A stretch of DNA of 64,000 bases from Cydia pomonella (Eukaryota; Arthropoda; Insecta; Lepidoptera; Tortricidae), in contig NC_084706.1 in the NCBI RefSeq assembly GCF_033807575.1, forward strand, positions 26,705,204 through 26,769,203, given 5' to 3'. The translations under genes were made by a program, and so were the position numbers. Below, piece by piece: positions 22,413 to 31,889 of this stretch. Numbering within the stretch: position 1 is the stretch's first letter; the number at the start of each line of letters is the position of its first letter. Below the pieces are notes generated by a model. That model ran no database searches. It saw nothing but the letters and a program-made list of their open reading frames with translations, and was not told where the DNA came from.

Positions 22413-22585
22413 TAACGCCACAACGCAATTGGTTGATGAGTTATTGAGTTCTCATCACGCGCGCGATTGGTCGCAACTAGTTGCGTTAGACTGCACGATT
22501 GGCTCGAATTCGTAAGTGACACTGAACAAGCACCATTTTTACTGCCCGTAAGGCTCGTCTTTATACATAAGTCAATGGATCCGAT

Positions 22586-23941
22586 AAATTTAATTCGTAT
22601 TCGTATGGCAGCCACATACATCAACGAATGCGTAATGTATAACTCTAAATTAGGGTTATTTAAAAACATTTTTATGGAAATGTGTTATTTTCACATGAAA
22701 TATTTATTATTATACTTGTTATTTTTGTACATTCGCCCTAAAATACGAAGACGAATATTTTTTTGGTTTCATTTTTCTTGCTTAAAGCTTGAGTAAGAAT
22801 AAAAGTTTTGTTACAAAATGTCTTTTTTAATTAAATTACAAACACTTAATTTTACAGAAAGGCGACTAGTAATTACAAGATTTTATTTAACTTGATATGT
22901 TCGTATGTATCTCACTTTTTTTCAAATCTTGCAAACCATTTTTCAACCACATCCTGATATCCGATTGAGCTGAAAATTTGCATAGATATGTATATCCACT
23001 CACATGATTCCAGCAACTAAGGTTTCAACATTTCGCACCTCTAAAATGATCGTTGCAACTCGAGTTGCGAACGGAGTGTATGCGGTTTTTTATTTCTTAT
23101 CTGTGAAGGGCTGCACAGATATGGTGTAAACATTTATTAAAATACAGAATACCAACGTGACAATATTTAAAAAATGTTTCAACCACATAGACATAACCAC
23201 AGTATTTTTTATCTATGTTACTTTGCAAGTTGTTCGGGAAAGTGCGAGTGTTAAAAGTGCCGCGTGTTTTAAAATGCCGTAAGTATTCAAATTTACATAT
23301 TTCTGTTAGTATTATATATTAAATTACTCCGCGTTTATTGGTCTATTAGATTAAAACTATATTTTAGACCTACTTAATATTGATGACCATAAAATCTCAC
23401 TTCAAACCAATAACTCTGTAGATTTTTGGCGTGTTTCCTATTTTAATGCCCTAGATTTCTATGATTACCAAATATATCTTGAGCAATCTATAGTCATTAA
23501 ATAGTTCGATTATTAAATTACATTAATAAACAATAAAATGCATTAAATCACTGTGTATTATCCAGGATTAGCGAACAAACCATGTGACGGAAAATTGTAA
23601 GTACAAACACAGCAACTGTGGTTGCTTAAAGCATTTTTGCACATCGTAAGGCATGTGGTACACTAGACGTTGCATACGCGTTTTGGGGTGTTTGTTACTA
23701 CTTACTTATAATTTCTATTTACTAATATTTCTTATATATATTGCCCGGATCCTGGGGTAGCTTGCCGTTTTTCGTCTGGCAGTGAATGTGTTAAAAGTTC
23801 CTATTTCTGTTGAACATCTGCACCGCGCGACTGTTGTGCTCCGCCCTAAATAGGTAGCCATCTTTGTTTTTGACATGGCGCAGGTCAGTTTGCCGGCCGC
23901 CGTGTTGTTTATTTACGTTTGTATTCAGTATAATTTCATGT
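22586..23941. other. 1.35 kb: AT-rich DNA, then possible LINE 5' UTR
   Basis: 22586-23700 shows nothing except a patch (22940-23000, ATCCTGATATCCGATTGAGC) resembling the centre of the foldback at 13720-14141. From about 23745 the sequence becomes GC-richer (GCCCGGATCCTGGGGTAGC ... GGCCGCCGTGTTG). This is a candidate for the 5' UTR of the LINE that continues after the hAT insertion, but the boundary cannot be proved here. Confidence 0.35.
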
Positions 23942-25187
23942 GTTAATAGTAGGGCTCCTGATATCCGTGATACACGCCGATCCGTAGCTACGGGTTCTTA
24001 AGCCCGGCGGTACTAAGATCACGAATTTCACGAACACGGCAAGGTACGTACCTCGTACCTGCGTTCGCGTGCGGATTCACGTGACACGCCGTGACCGTGA
24101 CACGCCATGATACGTAGCCCGTACCTGCGTTCGTGCGCGGAGCTTCGGGCTCGGTTCCGTTGGATAGGCACTTATCGCACGTCTCGTAGGTTCGACAGGC
24201 CCGGGAGAAAAATAAATAAGGACTAGGTATTATTGAATTGAGTTACCACTTAGTATATTGAATACGGGACGTACATCGGACAAACATTTACGTGTGAATT
24301 AAACTTAAATTGTATTTTTGCATCGATTTGAATATAATGGTTATATCTAAATAATTTATGGGGTTATTCTGTTTTTTGTATAACCAGCTATTGATTTTAG
24401 TCAAAACTAGTGACCTGCTCGTTGCATTGCACTAATATAAATATAAGGTGTAAAACTCCCTAGTAAGTATCATTATAAAATTATGAACTTAAGCAACGCT
24501 GTGCTACTGGTTGTCAAAGTCAAAGAATATAACGTAGCCTAAATATAAACAAGTCAATCCTAATCCAAAGAAACAAAAGGGTAAATTTCTGCAAATCTTT
24601 GGTAGGTATGATAAAGATAATACAGGTAAACAAATTCAACAAAAACACATGTACGGGGCCACGGAAAAAAAAGTACGCAGCTGCAGTACTTATCAGTTTC
24701 GGACTTTCGGCACATTAAAGAGTACTGTTTTGTTTCTAGATTGAAGGTAATAATGACATATTATTGTTAGAGTGTTTTATTGTATGACTAACAAGCTAAG
24801 CCAACATACCGGGTTTTTTTGTAGATAATAAGTGCAGTTGCACGTGCAGACAAAGATAATAAGATTTGCGAGCGACTTATTAAAATGAAACAAACCATAT
24901 ACATAAGTAGCTGTGGGCTTTACCTTTTGTTCGTGAAGTTGAAAGAAGTGACCGCGATGTTTTGTTTTACAAATTCGTGGTATTTTTTATTTAATCTGGA
25001 GGGGGCAGTTTAGAATTTTGAACTCGCATTCATTGTCATTAGTTACTCCTGACATCACAGTTGGTCTTCAAGTTTTAATTTAGCCGTGATTTTAAAGTTA
25101 TTTTTGTTGTTGTTTCGTAATTATTTTTTTTTGTTATTGTTAGTGTATGATTAGTGTTACTCTAATGGTGTGTTTAAACTATTAACA

Positions 25188-26063
25188 ATGAAGAGAAGTT
25201 GGGTGTGGAGATATGCCACCAGAGTAGGGTTGCCAGATCGAAAGGCGCTATTATCGGGAAAAGATATCAATTTTTCGAGATTTTGGGACTGTAGTCGGGA
25301 AAAAAACGTTCAAATTATAGTAATTGTATTAATAACAACGATATTTTACATTATTGGCACTACGTCAGCTGCTCTGCCCATAGACGTTTTTATATAAAAA
25401 TAATATAAATTCTTTGAGATCTTGAACAAATAAAAAAAAATGTCTTCTCATTATCTACCTATACTATCATACTTATACTTATTAGGTATCAATAATCAAC
25501 CAAATTTATGGAAATAATTTATTTCTTAGCTTGCCACATGTATTTTATATTACTTTTGACCGATTTTACCATTTCTTGGCCTTTTTCGCTATTTAAGCTA
25601 GACTTGAAAGTCATGCAGTTTTCGTCAAAGTTGAGTCGAATCATTAATTCGGCTTTAATTAGATCCATTCCCATTCTATTCCTTTCTTTTGTGTAGAGGT
25701 AAGGCAAACGCGCTCCCGCCCCGCACCGCACCCCTCACCGCACAATCTCACGCCAGCTCGCCACGCGCGCCCCGCGCGCGCGCAGTCAGACGCCCTTGAC
25801 GCGGGTCGCTCGCTCGTTCGCTCGGCGACAGTTCGGAACTTGAAATTATTGTTTTATTATAACGTGAAGCTGTTTTTCGGGACAGTCTTCACTTCGTCGG
25901 GAATCGGGAACACATGCTAAAAATCGGGAGAATCCCGACCATCTGGCAACCCTACACGAGAGTCGGAGATACAGCTTTATGTACCTTGTGCAATGATCGC
26001 ACAAATAATGAGTTTTCCTGTCGTATTATTTGTCGTATTTTAGCAACCCGTTTATTAAAGTAG
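25188..26063 (+). pseudogene. hAT transposase N-terminal BED-finger exon, disrupted
   Basis: From ATG 25188 the frame reads MKRSWVWRYATR and then runs into the nested element at 25225. It resumes in the same frame after the second copy of the target duplication (25963) with VGDTALCTLCNDR, and stops at 26061. Spliced across the insertion this gives the first half of a BED zinc finger: aromatic W..W..Y positions, then A-L-C-x-x-C. The H-x(3-5)-H half, the dimerisation domain and the RNase-H-like catalytic core are missing, so at most an N-terminal DNA-binding stub was left before the second hit. BED fingers are standard at the N terminus of hAT transposases, where they bind transposon ends. This fits the terminal repeats and 8-bp duplication of the host element. 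Confidence 0.72.
25225..25954. mobile_element. Second hAT-like element nested in the BED exon
   Basis: 730 bp with ends TAGGGTTGCCAGATCG / CATCTGGCAACCCTA (14 bp perfect, TAGGGTTGCCAGAT). Flanks CACCAGAG (25217-25224) and CACGAGAG (25955-25962) agree in 7 of 8. The subterminal region repeats CGGGA words (ATCGGGAAAAG, GTCGGGAAAA, GTCGGGAATCGGGAA, AATCGGGAG). A GC-rich island sits at 25700-25830. No transposase frame. Confidence 0.88.
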
Positions 26064-26893
26064 CTATTCATTGTAATCAATGTTTGGTTCTTTTCATTTA
26101 TTACTCATTAATATTTAAAAGGCCTTACTAATGGAAATAAATTTTAATTCAAAAGTAATGAAACGGAATTAGAGCTTTGAATAAAAAACTCACGATACAT
26201 TTTTATTCGTAGCTCTTAGAGACCGCATCGTATCTTCACTCAACGTCGCGGGCGGACCGAACCGGCGTGTTCTTAAGATACGTGAAGCCGTGATCACGCC
26301 TACACGGATTTACACGGATTCACGTACCCTAATTTCACGTAGCCGAATGTCACGTGCGGAACGGACCATAAAACCGTTGCCGTGAAACACGAAACCGGGC
26401 GCACGGCTACGGGTTCACGAATCACGGACACGACCGCGAGCCCTAGTTAATAGTTACTATTTGCTTATTGTGCTTAATTTGTTGTGAAGTGTATGTTATG
26501 GTGCATATATTATACGTGTTAGTGTAGTTATAAGTTAGTTCGGTTGTTGGTGATCGGCCGTTTTAAAAACACCAAAGTTTAGTAGGTATGTAAATACTCT
26601 TTTGTTATTTTAAGTTATAAAGCCACTATCATTGTCATAATTACATAAATTATGTATTTTATTTTAAGGTAATTAGCAGATGCAGGGTAGGTGCAGAAAA
26701 AGCATAAACATCACTTCTGTGTATTTAATTTATTTTTAATAATATAAAGTCTCTATTTGGTTCAAATTCTATTGTTTCTTAATGACAAAGTGATATATCT
26801 CACCTACCAGCAGTTCTTCATTATTTCCATTCAATCAAAGTAAAGAAAAACTTATTCACTTTTTTCAATAACACATAACCTCAAACTATCACA

Positions 26894-27625
26894 ATGGAGT
26901 CTATTAAACAATCAATGGCAGAGATGGCTGAAGACTTTAAGAAACAGATGGCAGCCTTCCAGAGTGAAATTGATAAAGCAGCTCCTTCCAGTCCTACTGT
27001 CGCTTCAGTGTCAGCCGACTTCAGCACTTTCAGAAGGTTCATTCTGAGTTCTCTGGATGCTTTACAGAAGCAAGTAAATTTCCTTGGACAGCAACTGGAT
27101 CAGCAAGAGATGCGTTCAAGGCGGAAAATGTTGCTGTTGCATGGAGTGCCTGAGTCTGAGGATGTATCTCCGGTGAGCATGGTGGAGATTCTGAATGGGC
27201 ATCTTGAGTGCAAGCTATCAGTGGACGATGTGAGGCGCTGTCATCGAGTTGGTAGGCCACGCAATAACAAATCCAGATGCATCCTAATAAAATTCACCGA
27301 TGTTTCTGTGCGGAATTCTGTCTGGTTCGGCAAGAAGTGCCTCAAGGGGTCCGGTGTCACAGTGTCAGAGTTCCTCACGGCGCCACGTCATGCTGTTTTT
27401 ATGGCTGCCCGTGAGCGCCTAGGAATACGGAGATGCTGGACCCGCGACGGCAATGTGTTCGTCCTTGATGCGGCGGGTAAGCGATGCTGCGTTACCACTG
27501 TTGCGGATGTGGAGCAGTTCCCGGCGGCGACTTCAGACCGTGCTCCGGAAGCTTCTACTGCAGCCAACGGAGCAGTCCAACCACCTGCAGCGAGGGCCAA
27601 GAGGAATCAAAGATCGCGCGTTTAG
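26894..27625 (+). CDS. LINE ORF1 protein, coiled coil plus L1-like RNA-binding domain
   Basis: 243 residues. ORF1 proteins bind the element's RNA and form the ribonucleoprotein that returns to the nucleus. Residues 1-28 and about 44-76 are rich in heptad-like hydrophobics, K/E and Q (VNFLGQQLDQQEMRSRR), suggesting trimerising coiled coil. Residues 77-145 read RRKMLLLHGVPESEDV ... CHRVGR ... CILIKFTDVSVRNSV, the signature of the RRM-like domain of L1-type ORF1p. Residues 150-205 (LKGSGVTVSEFL, CWTRDGNVFV) match its C-terminal domain. The tail (206-243) is Ala/Pro-rich and basic. There is no CCHC zinc knuckle, PHD or esterase. The start is set by the first ATG in context CACAATGG after stops in all upstream frames. 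Expression of ORF2 must be by reinitiation or a separate start, since they do not overlap. Confidence 0.85.
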   Translation: MESIKQSMAEMAEDFKKQMAAFQSEIDKAAPSSPTVASVSADFSTFRRFILSSLDALQKQVNFLGQQLDQQEMRSRRKMLLLHGVPESEDVSPVSMVEILNGHLECKLSVDDVRRCHRVGRPRNNKSRCILIKFTDVSVRNSVWFGKKCLKGSGVTVSEFLTAPRHAVFMAARERLGIRRCWTRDGNVFVLDAAGKRCCVTTVADVEQFPAATSDRAPEASTAANGAVQPPAARAKRNQRSRV

Positions 27626-28169
27626 CCTGTAGTTCGATTGAGACTCATCTTCCGTTTTGTTTCCGGTCGTTTTTGCTAACAGTTTAACCTCTTGTTTCGG
27701 TAGGATTATCTCTCGCCATCAATTGTTTTTCTACCCACTTAGTAATTATTGTTTTGTTCACGTATTGTTATTTTTAATGAGGGTCATTCGTTTATTTGTA
27801 TATTATGAGTTTGTGGTTCCTAGCGTTAGCGGAGCGACTTGACATTGACAGCTGTCTAATATTTTTTTATTTTTTTTCTCTAAGTTACCGTTCTGTTCTC
27901 GCGGTCCGTTTCACGTTGTGTAAATTTACTAATTGCTAAGCTATGTTTCCACTGTCTTAATGCTACTTAAGTTTTAATCTGTCTTATCTGTAATGTTTTC
28001 CTTTTAATTTTGTATTTCTTGTTATTTTAAGTGCGTGAACTGCTGGTGGATAGCGGGTCTGGCGTAACCTCATTGGTTTGTGCCAGCTATAATTTATTTA
28101 TTTTAGTGTATAGTGCATATTTATAATTTTATCTTCCTTATAATTTAGGTATTTTTTATATTATATTTT

Positions 28170-31094
28170 ATGACATCGGTAAGCGAAAGCGATTTATCTT
28201 CGGACCACTTTACATCTTTCTCATCAGATAATGACGATAGTAGTTTTTATAGTCTCCCACCCCCTCTCCGAGACGTTCTTAATAACCAATTAACAGATGT
28301 CCCTAAAAATTTGAATATCATACATATTAATGCGCAAAGCATTCCCGCTCATTATAACGACTTTTTAACTACCTTCGATCTCTCCGGAATTCATGCTATC
28401 CTTGTCTCGGAATCCTGGTTTAAACCTTGTTTGCCTTCAACCTCCTATTCTTTGCCGGGATTTCATTTAATTCGTAATGATCGCATTGGTAAAGGTGGTG
28501 GTGGCGTTGCCATCTACCTTCGGTCTCATATTCCGTATTCTATCATCACCGCCTCAACCTCTTGCATAAACGCCGCTGAATTCCTTTTCATCGAATTAAA
28601 TATTTGTCACGCTAAAATCCTTCTTGGAGTTTTTTACTCACCCTCTCTACATGTTGATTATTTCTCTTCTTTTGAAAAGGTACTCGAAGATCTCATTCCG
28701 TCTTATGATCATCATGTTATCATGGGAGATTTTAACACTTGTCTTTTAAAAAATGATTCCCGTTCAAGGTCATTGAAATCTCTCGTGGAAGCTTGTAACC
28801 TTGCTATTTTACCGTCCAATGCCACACACCACTTTCCAAACTGTACTTCTTCACTTCTTGACCTTACTCTTGTCTCGTCTCCTTCTCTTGTTGCGAAGTA
28901 CAGTCAACACTCTGCTTTAGCCTTTTCTTATCACGACCTACTTTTCCTTTCCTACAAAATTCGTCCCCCAAAACCCAAACCAAAAATTGTCCTCCAGCGC
29001 AATTTTAGTCGGCTTGATACTGTTAAGCTTCGTGAAGATGCCTGTGAAATTGATTGGGGCGTGATCGCTGATGCTAGCTCTGTAGATGACAAAGTGGCGA
29101 TTTTTAATTCCCTCCTCATTCAACTTTACGATACTCATGCTCCAATTCGACCTGTAAAAATTAAACATCTGCCAGCTCCCTGGCTGTCCGATGAAATTAG
29201 GGCTTTAATCGCAAAGAAGAATTTAGCTAAGTGTAAGTTTAAATTGAAACCCACGGACAGGAACAAAGCCAAATACCACGGTTTACGTAATCGCTGTAGT
29301 ACGGTGTGCCGTGACGCACAGCGGCACCATATTCATGAGTCAGTGGTAAAGGGTGAGCCAGCTAAAATCTGGAAATTTCTCAAGTCCTATGGAGTTGGTA
29401 AATCTAGCAGTACTTCAGTTCCTAATGATTTTGATATCGACCTCCTAAATTTGCACTTTTCTTCGCCTGCTCTCTTTAGCGGTCCAGTTAAGGCTGAAAC
29501 TCTTACTCGTCTTTCTTCTTCTCCAACACCAGGATTTCCTCCCTTTTCTTTTACGCCGGTCACTGATAGCGATGTCGAGAAGAATATCCGGAACATCTCC
29601 TCGAATGCCGTTGGTGTCGACTGTGTGGGCCGTAACATGATCATTCCGCTTCTTGACCTTCTTGTCCCTATAATTACCAGCATCTTTAACTCTTCCATTT
29701 CTTCTTCTTCTTTCCCTAACATTTGGAAAGATGCTGATGTAATTCCCATTCCTAAAAAATCTAATCCGTCTTCTTTCCCTGACTTTAGGCCTATTTCTAT
29801 CTTGCCATTTCTTTCCAAAGTCTTAGAGCGTCTAGTGCACTATCAACTTACTTCGTTTTTAAATAGAAACTCTCTCCTTAATCCATTTCAGTCTGGTTTC
29901 AGATCTGGTTGCAGTACGGTCTCCGCTCTAGTTAAAATTACTGACGACATCCGTTCAGGAATGGATAACGGGAAGCTAACGATACTGACATTGCTTGATT
30001 TCACCAACGCATTTAATACTGTAGACTTCGATATACTATTAGGGGTGCTAAGTACTCTCAATATATCTCCTGCGGCGTGTGGGTGGTTTCGCAGTTACTT
30101 GGAAGGTCGTCGGCAACGTATTAAAATAGATGACGTTCGTTCATCGTGGTGCAACACGCTAGCTGGCGTCCCGCAGGGTGGCGTGTTGTCTCCCCTTCTC
30201 TTTTCTATTTTTATTAATTCCATTTCTCTTAACCTCCTTTCTTCTTATCATTTGTATGCCGACGATCTCCAAATTTATTCTCAGTGCCCAATTGCTGATC
30301 TACCTTCTCTGATCCTTACCACCAATTCTGATTTAGAACGCATTTTATACTGGAGTTCTTGCTATGGAATTAGAGTTAATCCTACGAAGACCCAAACTAT
30401 TATTATTGGTAGCCCTAAGAACATAGCTAAGGTGAACTTTGAGAGTCTGCCCCCTATATTATTCGATGGGGTTCATATCCCGTACTCGTCCCAAGTAAAG
30501 AATCTGGGCGTGATTATGGATCGTACTATTTCTTGGGGTCCGCAACTTAATGAAGTTGGTCGTAAAATTTTTGCCGCTGTGGGATCTCTTAGGCGTCTCC
30601 GCAACTTTCTACCACTTTCAACTAAAACTGCGTTGGCTCAATCGCTTCTTCTTCCTATTTTAGACTATGCCGACATCTCTTATCTCGATCTCTCCGAAGA
30701 GCAATTGAATAAGGTCGAACGGCTTCAAAATGTGTGCATTCGCTTCATTTTTGGGCTACGGAAATTTGATCATGTCTCCAGATTCCGGTCACAGCTCAGG
30801 TGGTTACCGATCCGTTTCCGACGTAATACTCATATTCTGTCTCTACTCTATAGCACTCTATTTATTCCCAATACTCCTGAATACCTTAAAAAGCGGTTTA
30901 GTTTTCTTACGTCTGTCAGGTGTTCTCAGAATCTCCTTCTTGCTCCTCCTCGTTCGTCTACTAAATTCTACCTCAAATCCTTTACTTTCCAGTCTGTAAG
31001 GATGTGGAATGCTTTGCCCATTGACATAAGACGTGCTCAATCCCTACCCATTTTTAAAACACGTCTAAAAGAACACTATTTATCTCTCTCTTAG
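28170..31094 (+). CDS. LINE ORF2 protein: AP-like endonuclease and reverse transcriptase
   Basis: 974 residues, uninterrupted. Residues 48-265 form an exonuclease-endonuclease-phosphatase domain that nicks target DNA: N54 (HINAQS), E81 (SESW), GDFN at 186-189, D231 (LLDLTL) and H255 (SYHD) are the expected catalytic residues. Residues 520-770 are the reverse transcriptase: DADVIPIPKK, FRPISILPFLSKVLERL, QSGFRSGCST, motif A LLDFTNAFN (D610), GVPQGGVLSPLLF, and the catalytic YADD at 696-699. Motif A ends AFN where most LINEs have AFD, but the metal-binding Asp is present. The C-terminal region (WLPIRFRR, VRMWNALP) is a thumb/connector typical of CR1/jockey elements; there is no RNase H and no zinc finger. 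The start is the first Met of the frame; the N-terminal 45 residues are Ser/Asp-rich. All catalytic residues look intact, so the enzyme could be active. Confidence 0.93.
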   Translation: MTSVSESDLSSDHFTSFSSDNDDSSFYSLPPPLRDVLNNQLTDVPKNLNIIHINAQSIPAHYNDFLTTFDLSGIHAILVSESWFKPCLPSTSYSLPGFHLIRNDRIGKGGGGVAIYLRSHIPYSIITASTSCINAAEFLFIELNICHAKILLGVFYSPSLHVDYFSSFEKVLEDLIPSYDHHVIMGDFNTCLLKNDSRSRSLKSLVEACNLAILPSNATHHFPNCTSSLLDLTLVSSPSLVAKYSQHSALAFSYHDLLFLSYKIRPPKPKPKIVLQRNFSRLDTVKLREDACEIDWGVIADASSVDDKVAIFNSLLIQLYDTHAPIRPVKIKHLPAPWLSDEIRALIAKKNLAKCKFKLKPTDRNKAKYHGLRNRCSTVCRDAQRHHIHESVVKGEPAKIWKFLKSYGVGKSSSTSVPNDFDIDLLNLHFSSPALFSGPVKAETLTRLSSSPTPGFPPFSFTPVTDSDVEKNIRNISSNAVGVDCVGRNMIIPLLDLLVPIITSIFNSSISSSSFPNIWKDADVIPIPKKSNPSSFPDFRPISILPFLSKVLERLVHYQLTSFLNRNSLLNPFQSGFRSGCSTVSALVKITDDIRSGMDNGKLTILTLLDFTNAFNTVDFDILLGVLSTLNISPAACGWFRSYLEGRRQRIKIDDVRSSWCNTLAGVPQGGVLSPLLFSIFINSISLNLLSSYHLYADDLQIYSQCPIADLPSLILTTNSDLERILYWSSCYGIRVNPTKTQTIIIGSPKNIAKVNFESLPPILFDGVHIPYSSQVKNLGVIMDRTISWGPQLNEVGRKIFAAVGSLRRLRNFLPLSTKTALAQSLLLPILDYADISYLDLSEEQLNKVERLQNVCIRFIFGLRKFDHVSRFRSQLRWLPIRFRRNTHILSLLYSTLFIPNTPEYLKKRFSFLTSVRCSQNLLLAPPRSSTKFYLKSFTFQSVRMWNALPIDIRRAQSLPIFKTRLKEHYLSLS

Positions 31095-31343
31095 TCATGC
31101 TCCTTACACTCATATCTTTTTCTTACCTGGTCGTTATTTTTCTCTTGCTTGATTACTCATTATGTATTTATGTATTTTGTGTAGGTATATGTAGTGTATT
31201 ATTGTTGCCTATATAATATATGTAGTTTATGTAGTTTATTTCTCATTGTTTGTAGTTTCTATTTACTTATTACACTTATGTCTTATAAACTTTACACTTA
31301 TGTGGTTTTGCACTGCCCAATAACTTTATTTCTAGCCACTGAA

Positions 31344-31493
31344 TCGCTATCTGAAGGTTGTCTGGAAGAGATCGCTCTTTAGCGATAAGTCCGCCTGTTG
31401 TTACCTACTTACTTATGTCCTTTTTTTTGTTTGTAACATGTATGTTTCTTTGTAGTGCACAATAAAGTATTTTATTATTATTATTATTATTAT
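31344..31493 (+). repeat. Conserved LINE 3' tail with polyadenylation signal and (TTA)n
   Basis: GGTTGTCTGGAAGAGATCGC TCTTTAGCGATAAGTCCGCC: GATCGCT and AGCGATAA can pair as a short hairpin with a CTTT loop. AATAAA follows at 31461, then (TTA)n. The same block recurs at 381, 15245 (minus), 17060 (minus), 52545 (minus), 54360 (minus) and 55930. It is probably the signal recognised by the element's own reverse transcriptase. Confidence 0.8.
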
Positions 31494-31889
31494 AATTAGT
31501 GTCTTAAACGGTTATTTACTATATTTTTGTACTTCAGTGTCTAAATTAGCCACAAAAAAATCACGAATATAGCACATAGTTACACGCCAGGTGGAGCAAT
31601 TCGAAAGTTCCTTATCAGAATTTGAATCAGTTTTACTCTGCAATTTTATAGGTGAGCTATCAAGGTGTTTAGTATCAATTAAAAGCTTATTAAGCCTTCT
31701 TTAAATTTAATTTAAAAAAAATATATGTTATCGATTTAGATTTTTTATTAAAAATAGTTTTCTACTATAACTCGGAAATTATTCCTTTGGGTAAACTTCG
31801 TGAATTTTTAATAATTATTTTTATTATAACAGCAAATAGCCAAAGTAAGAAAATAAATTTCTTTGTTTCTTTACCATTATAAAACCGAA
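31494..31889. other. AT-rich stretch, nothing recognised
   Basis: Immediate 3' flank of the LINE; no frame or repeat seen. Confidence 0.45.

Larger units (their letters stand above)
21142..22577. mobile_element. 8-bp-TSD element with CATTGACAT ends, copy 1, carrying nested insertions
   Basis: Ends CATTGACATATATACGTAAAGACG... and ...TTATACATAAGTCAATG are complementary, with inner pairs CAGCGGTGTCAC / GTGACACTG, and CGAGCCAATCGTGCAGTCTAA / TTAGACTGCACGATTGGCTCG. Flanks GACCCGAT (21134-21141) and GATCCGAT (22578-22585) match 7 of 8. Without the insertion at 21232-22412 the element would be about 250 bp. Sister copy at 53784-54198. Confidence 0.85.
23950..26445 (+). mobile_element. hAT transposon, internally degraded, 8-bp TSD
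   Basis: 2,496 bp. It begins TAGGGCTC and ends GAGCCCTA, with a perfect duplication GTTAATAG at 23942-23949 and 26446-26453. Subterminal regions are GC-rich and repeat-laden: GTACCTGCGTTCG occurs at 24055 and 24121; CACGG/CGTGA words fill both ends; GTAGCTACGGGTTC on the left matches the complement of right-end sequence only loosely, while CGGCTACGGGTTCACG occurs on the right. Inside is one remnant exon with a BED-finger start (25188) split by a second element (25225-25954). No transposase catalytic region is left, so it is non-autonomous. It sits upstream of LINE ORF1, probably in the LINE 5' UTR. Confidence 0.93.
26454..31493 (+). mobile_element. Full-length-looking two-ORF non-LTR retrotransposon (CR1/jockey-group LINE)
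   Basis: Contains ORF1 (26894-27625), a 544-bp inter-ORF region, ORF2 (28170-31094), a ~370-bp 3' UTR with the TCTGGAAGAGATCGCT motif, AATAAA at 31461 and a (TTA)n end. Both frames are open, so this is the youngest LINE here. The 5' part may extend upstream of the hAT element to about 23745. The endonuclease plus microsatellite 3' end fit the CR1/jockey superfamily; the exact clade needs a tree. Insertion is by target-primed reverse transcription. Confidence 0.85.

Noticed and set aside
29387..29818. 143-codon minus frame opposite ORF2
   Set aside because: Antisense shadow of the LINE reverse-transcriptase gene, which has the conserved motifs on the plus strand.
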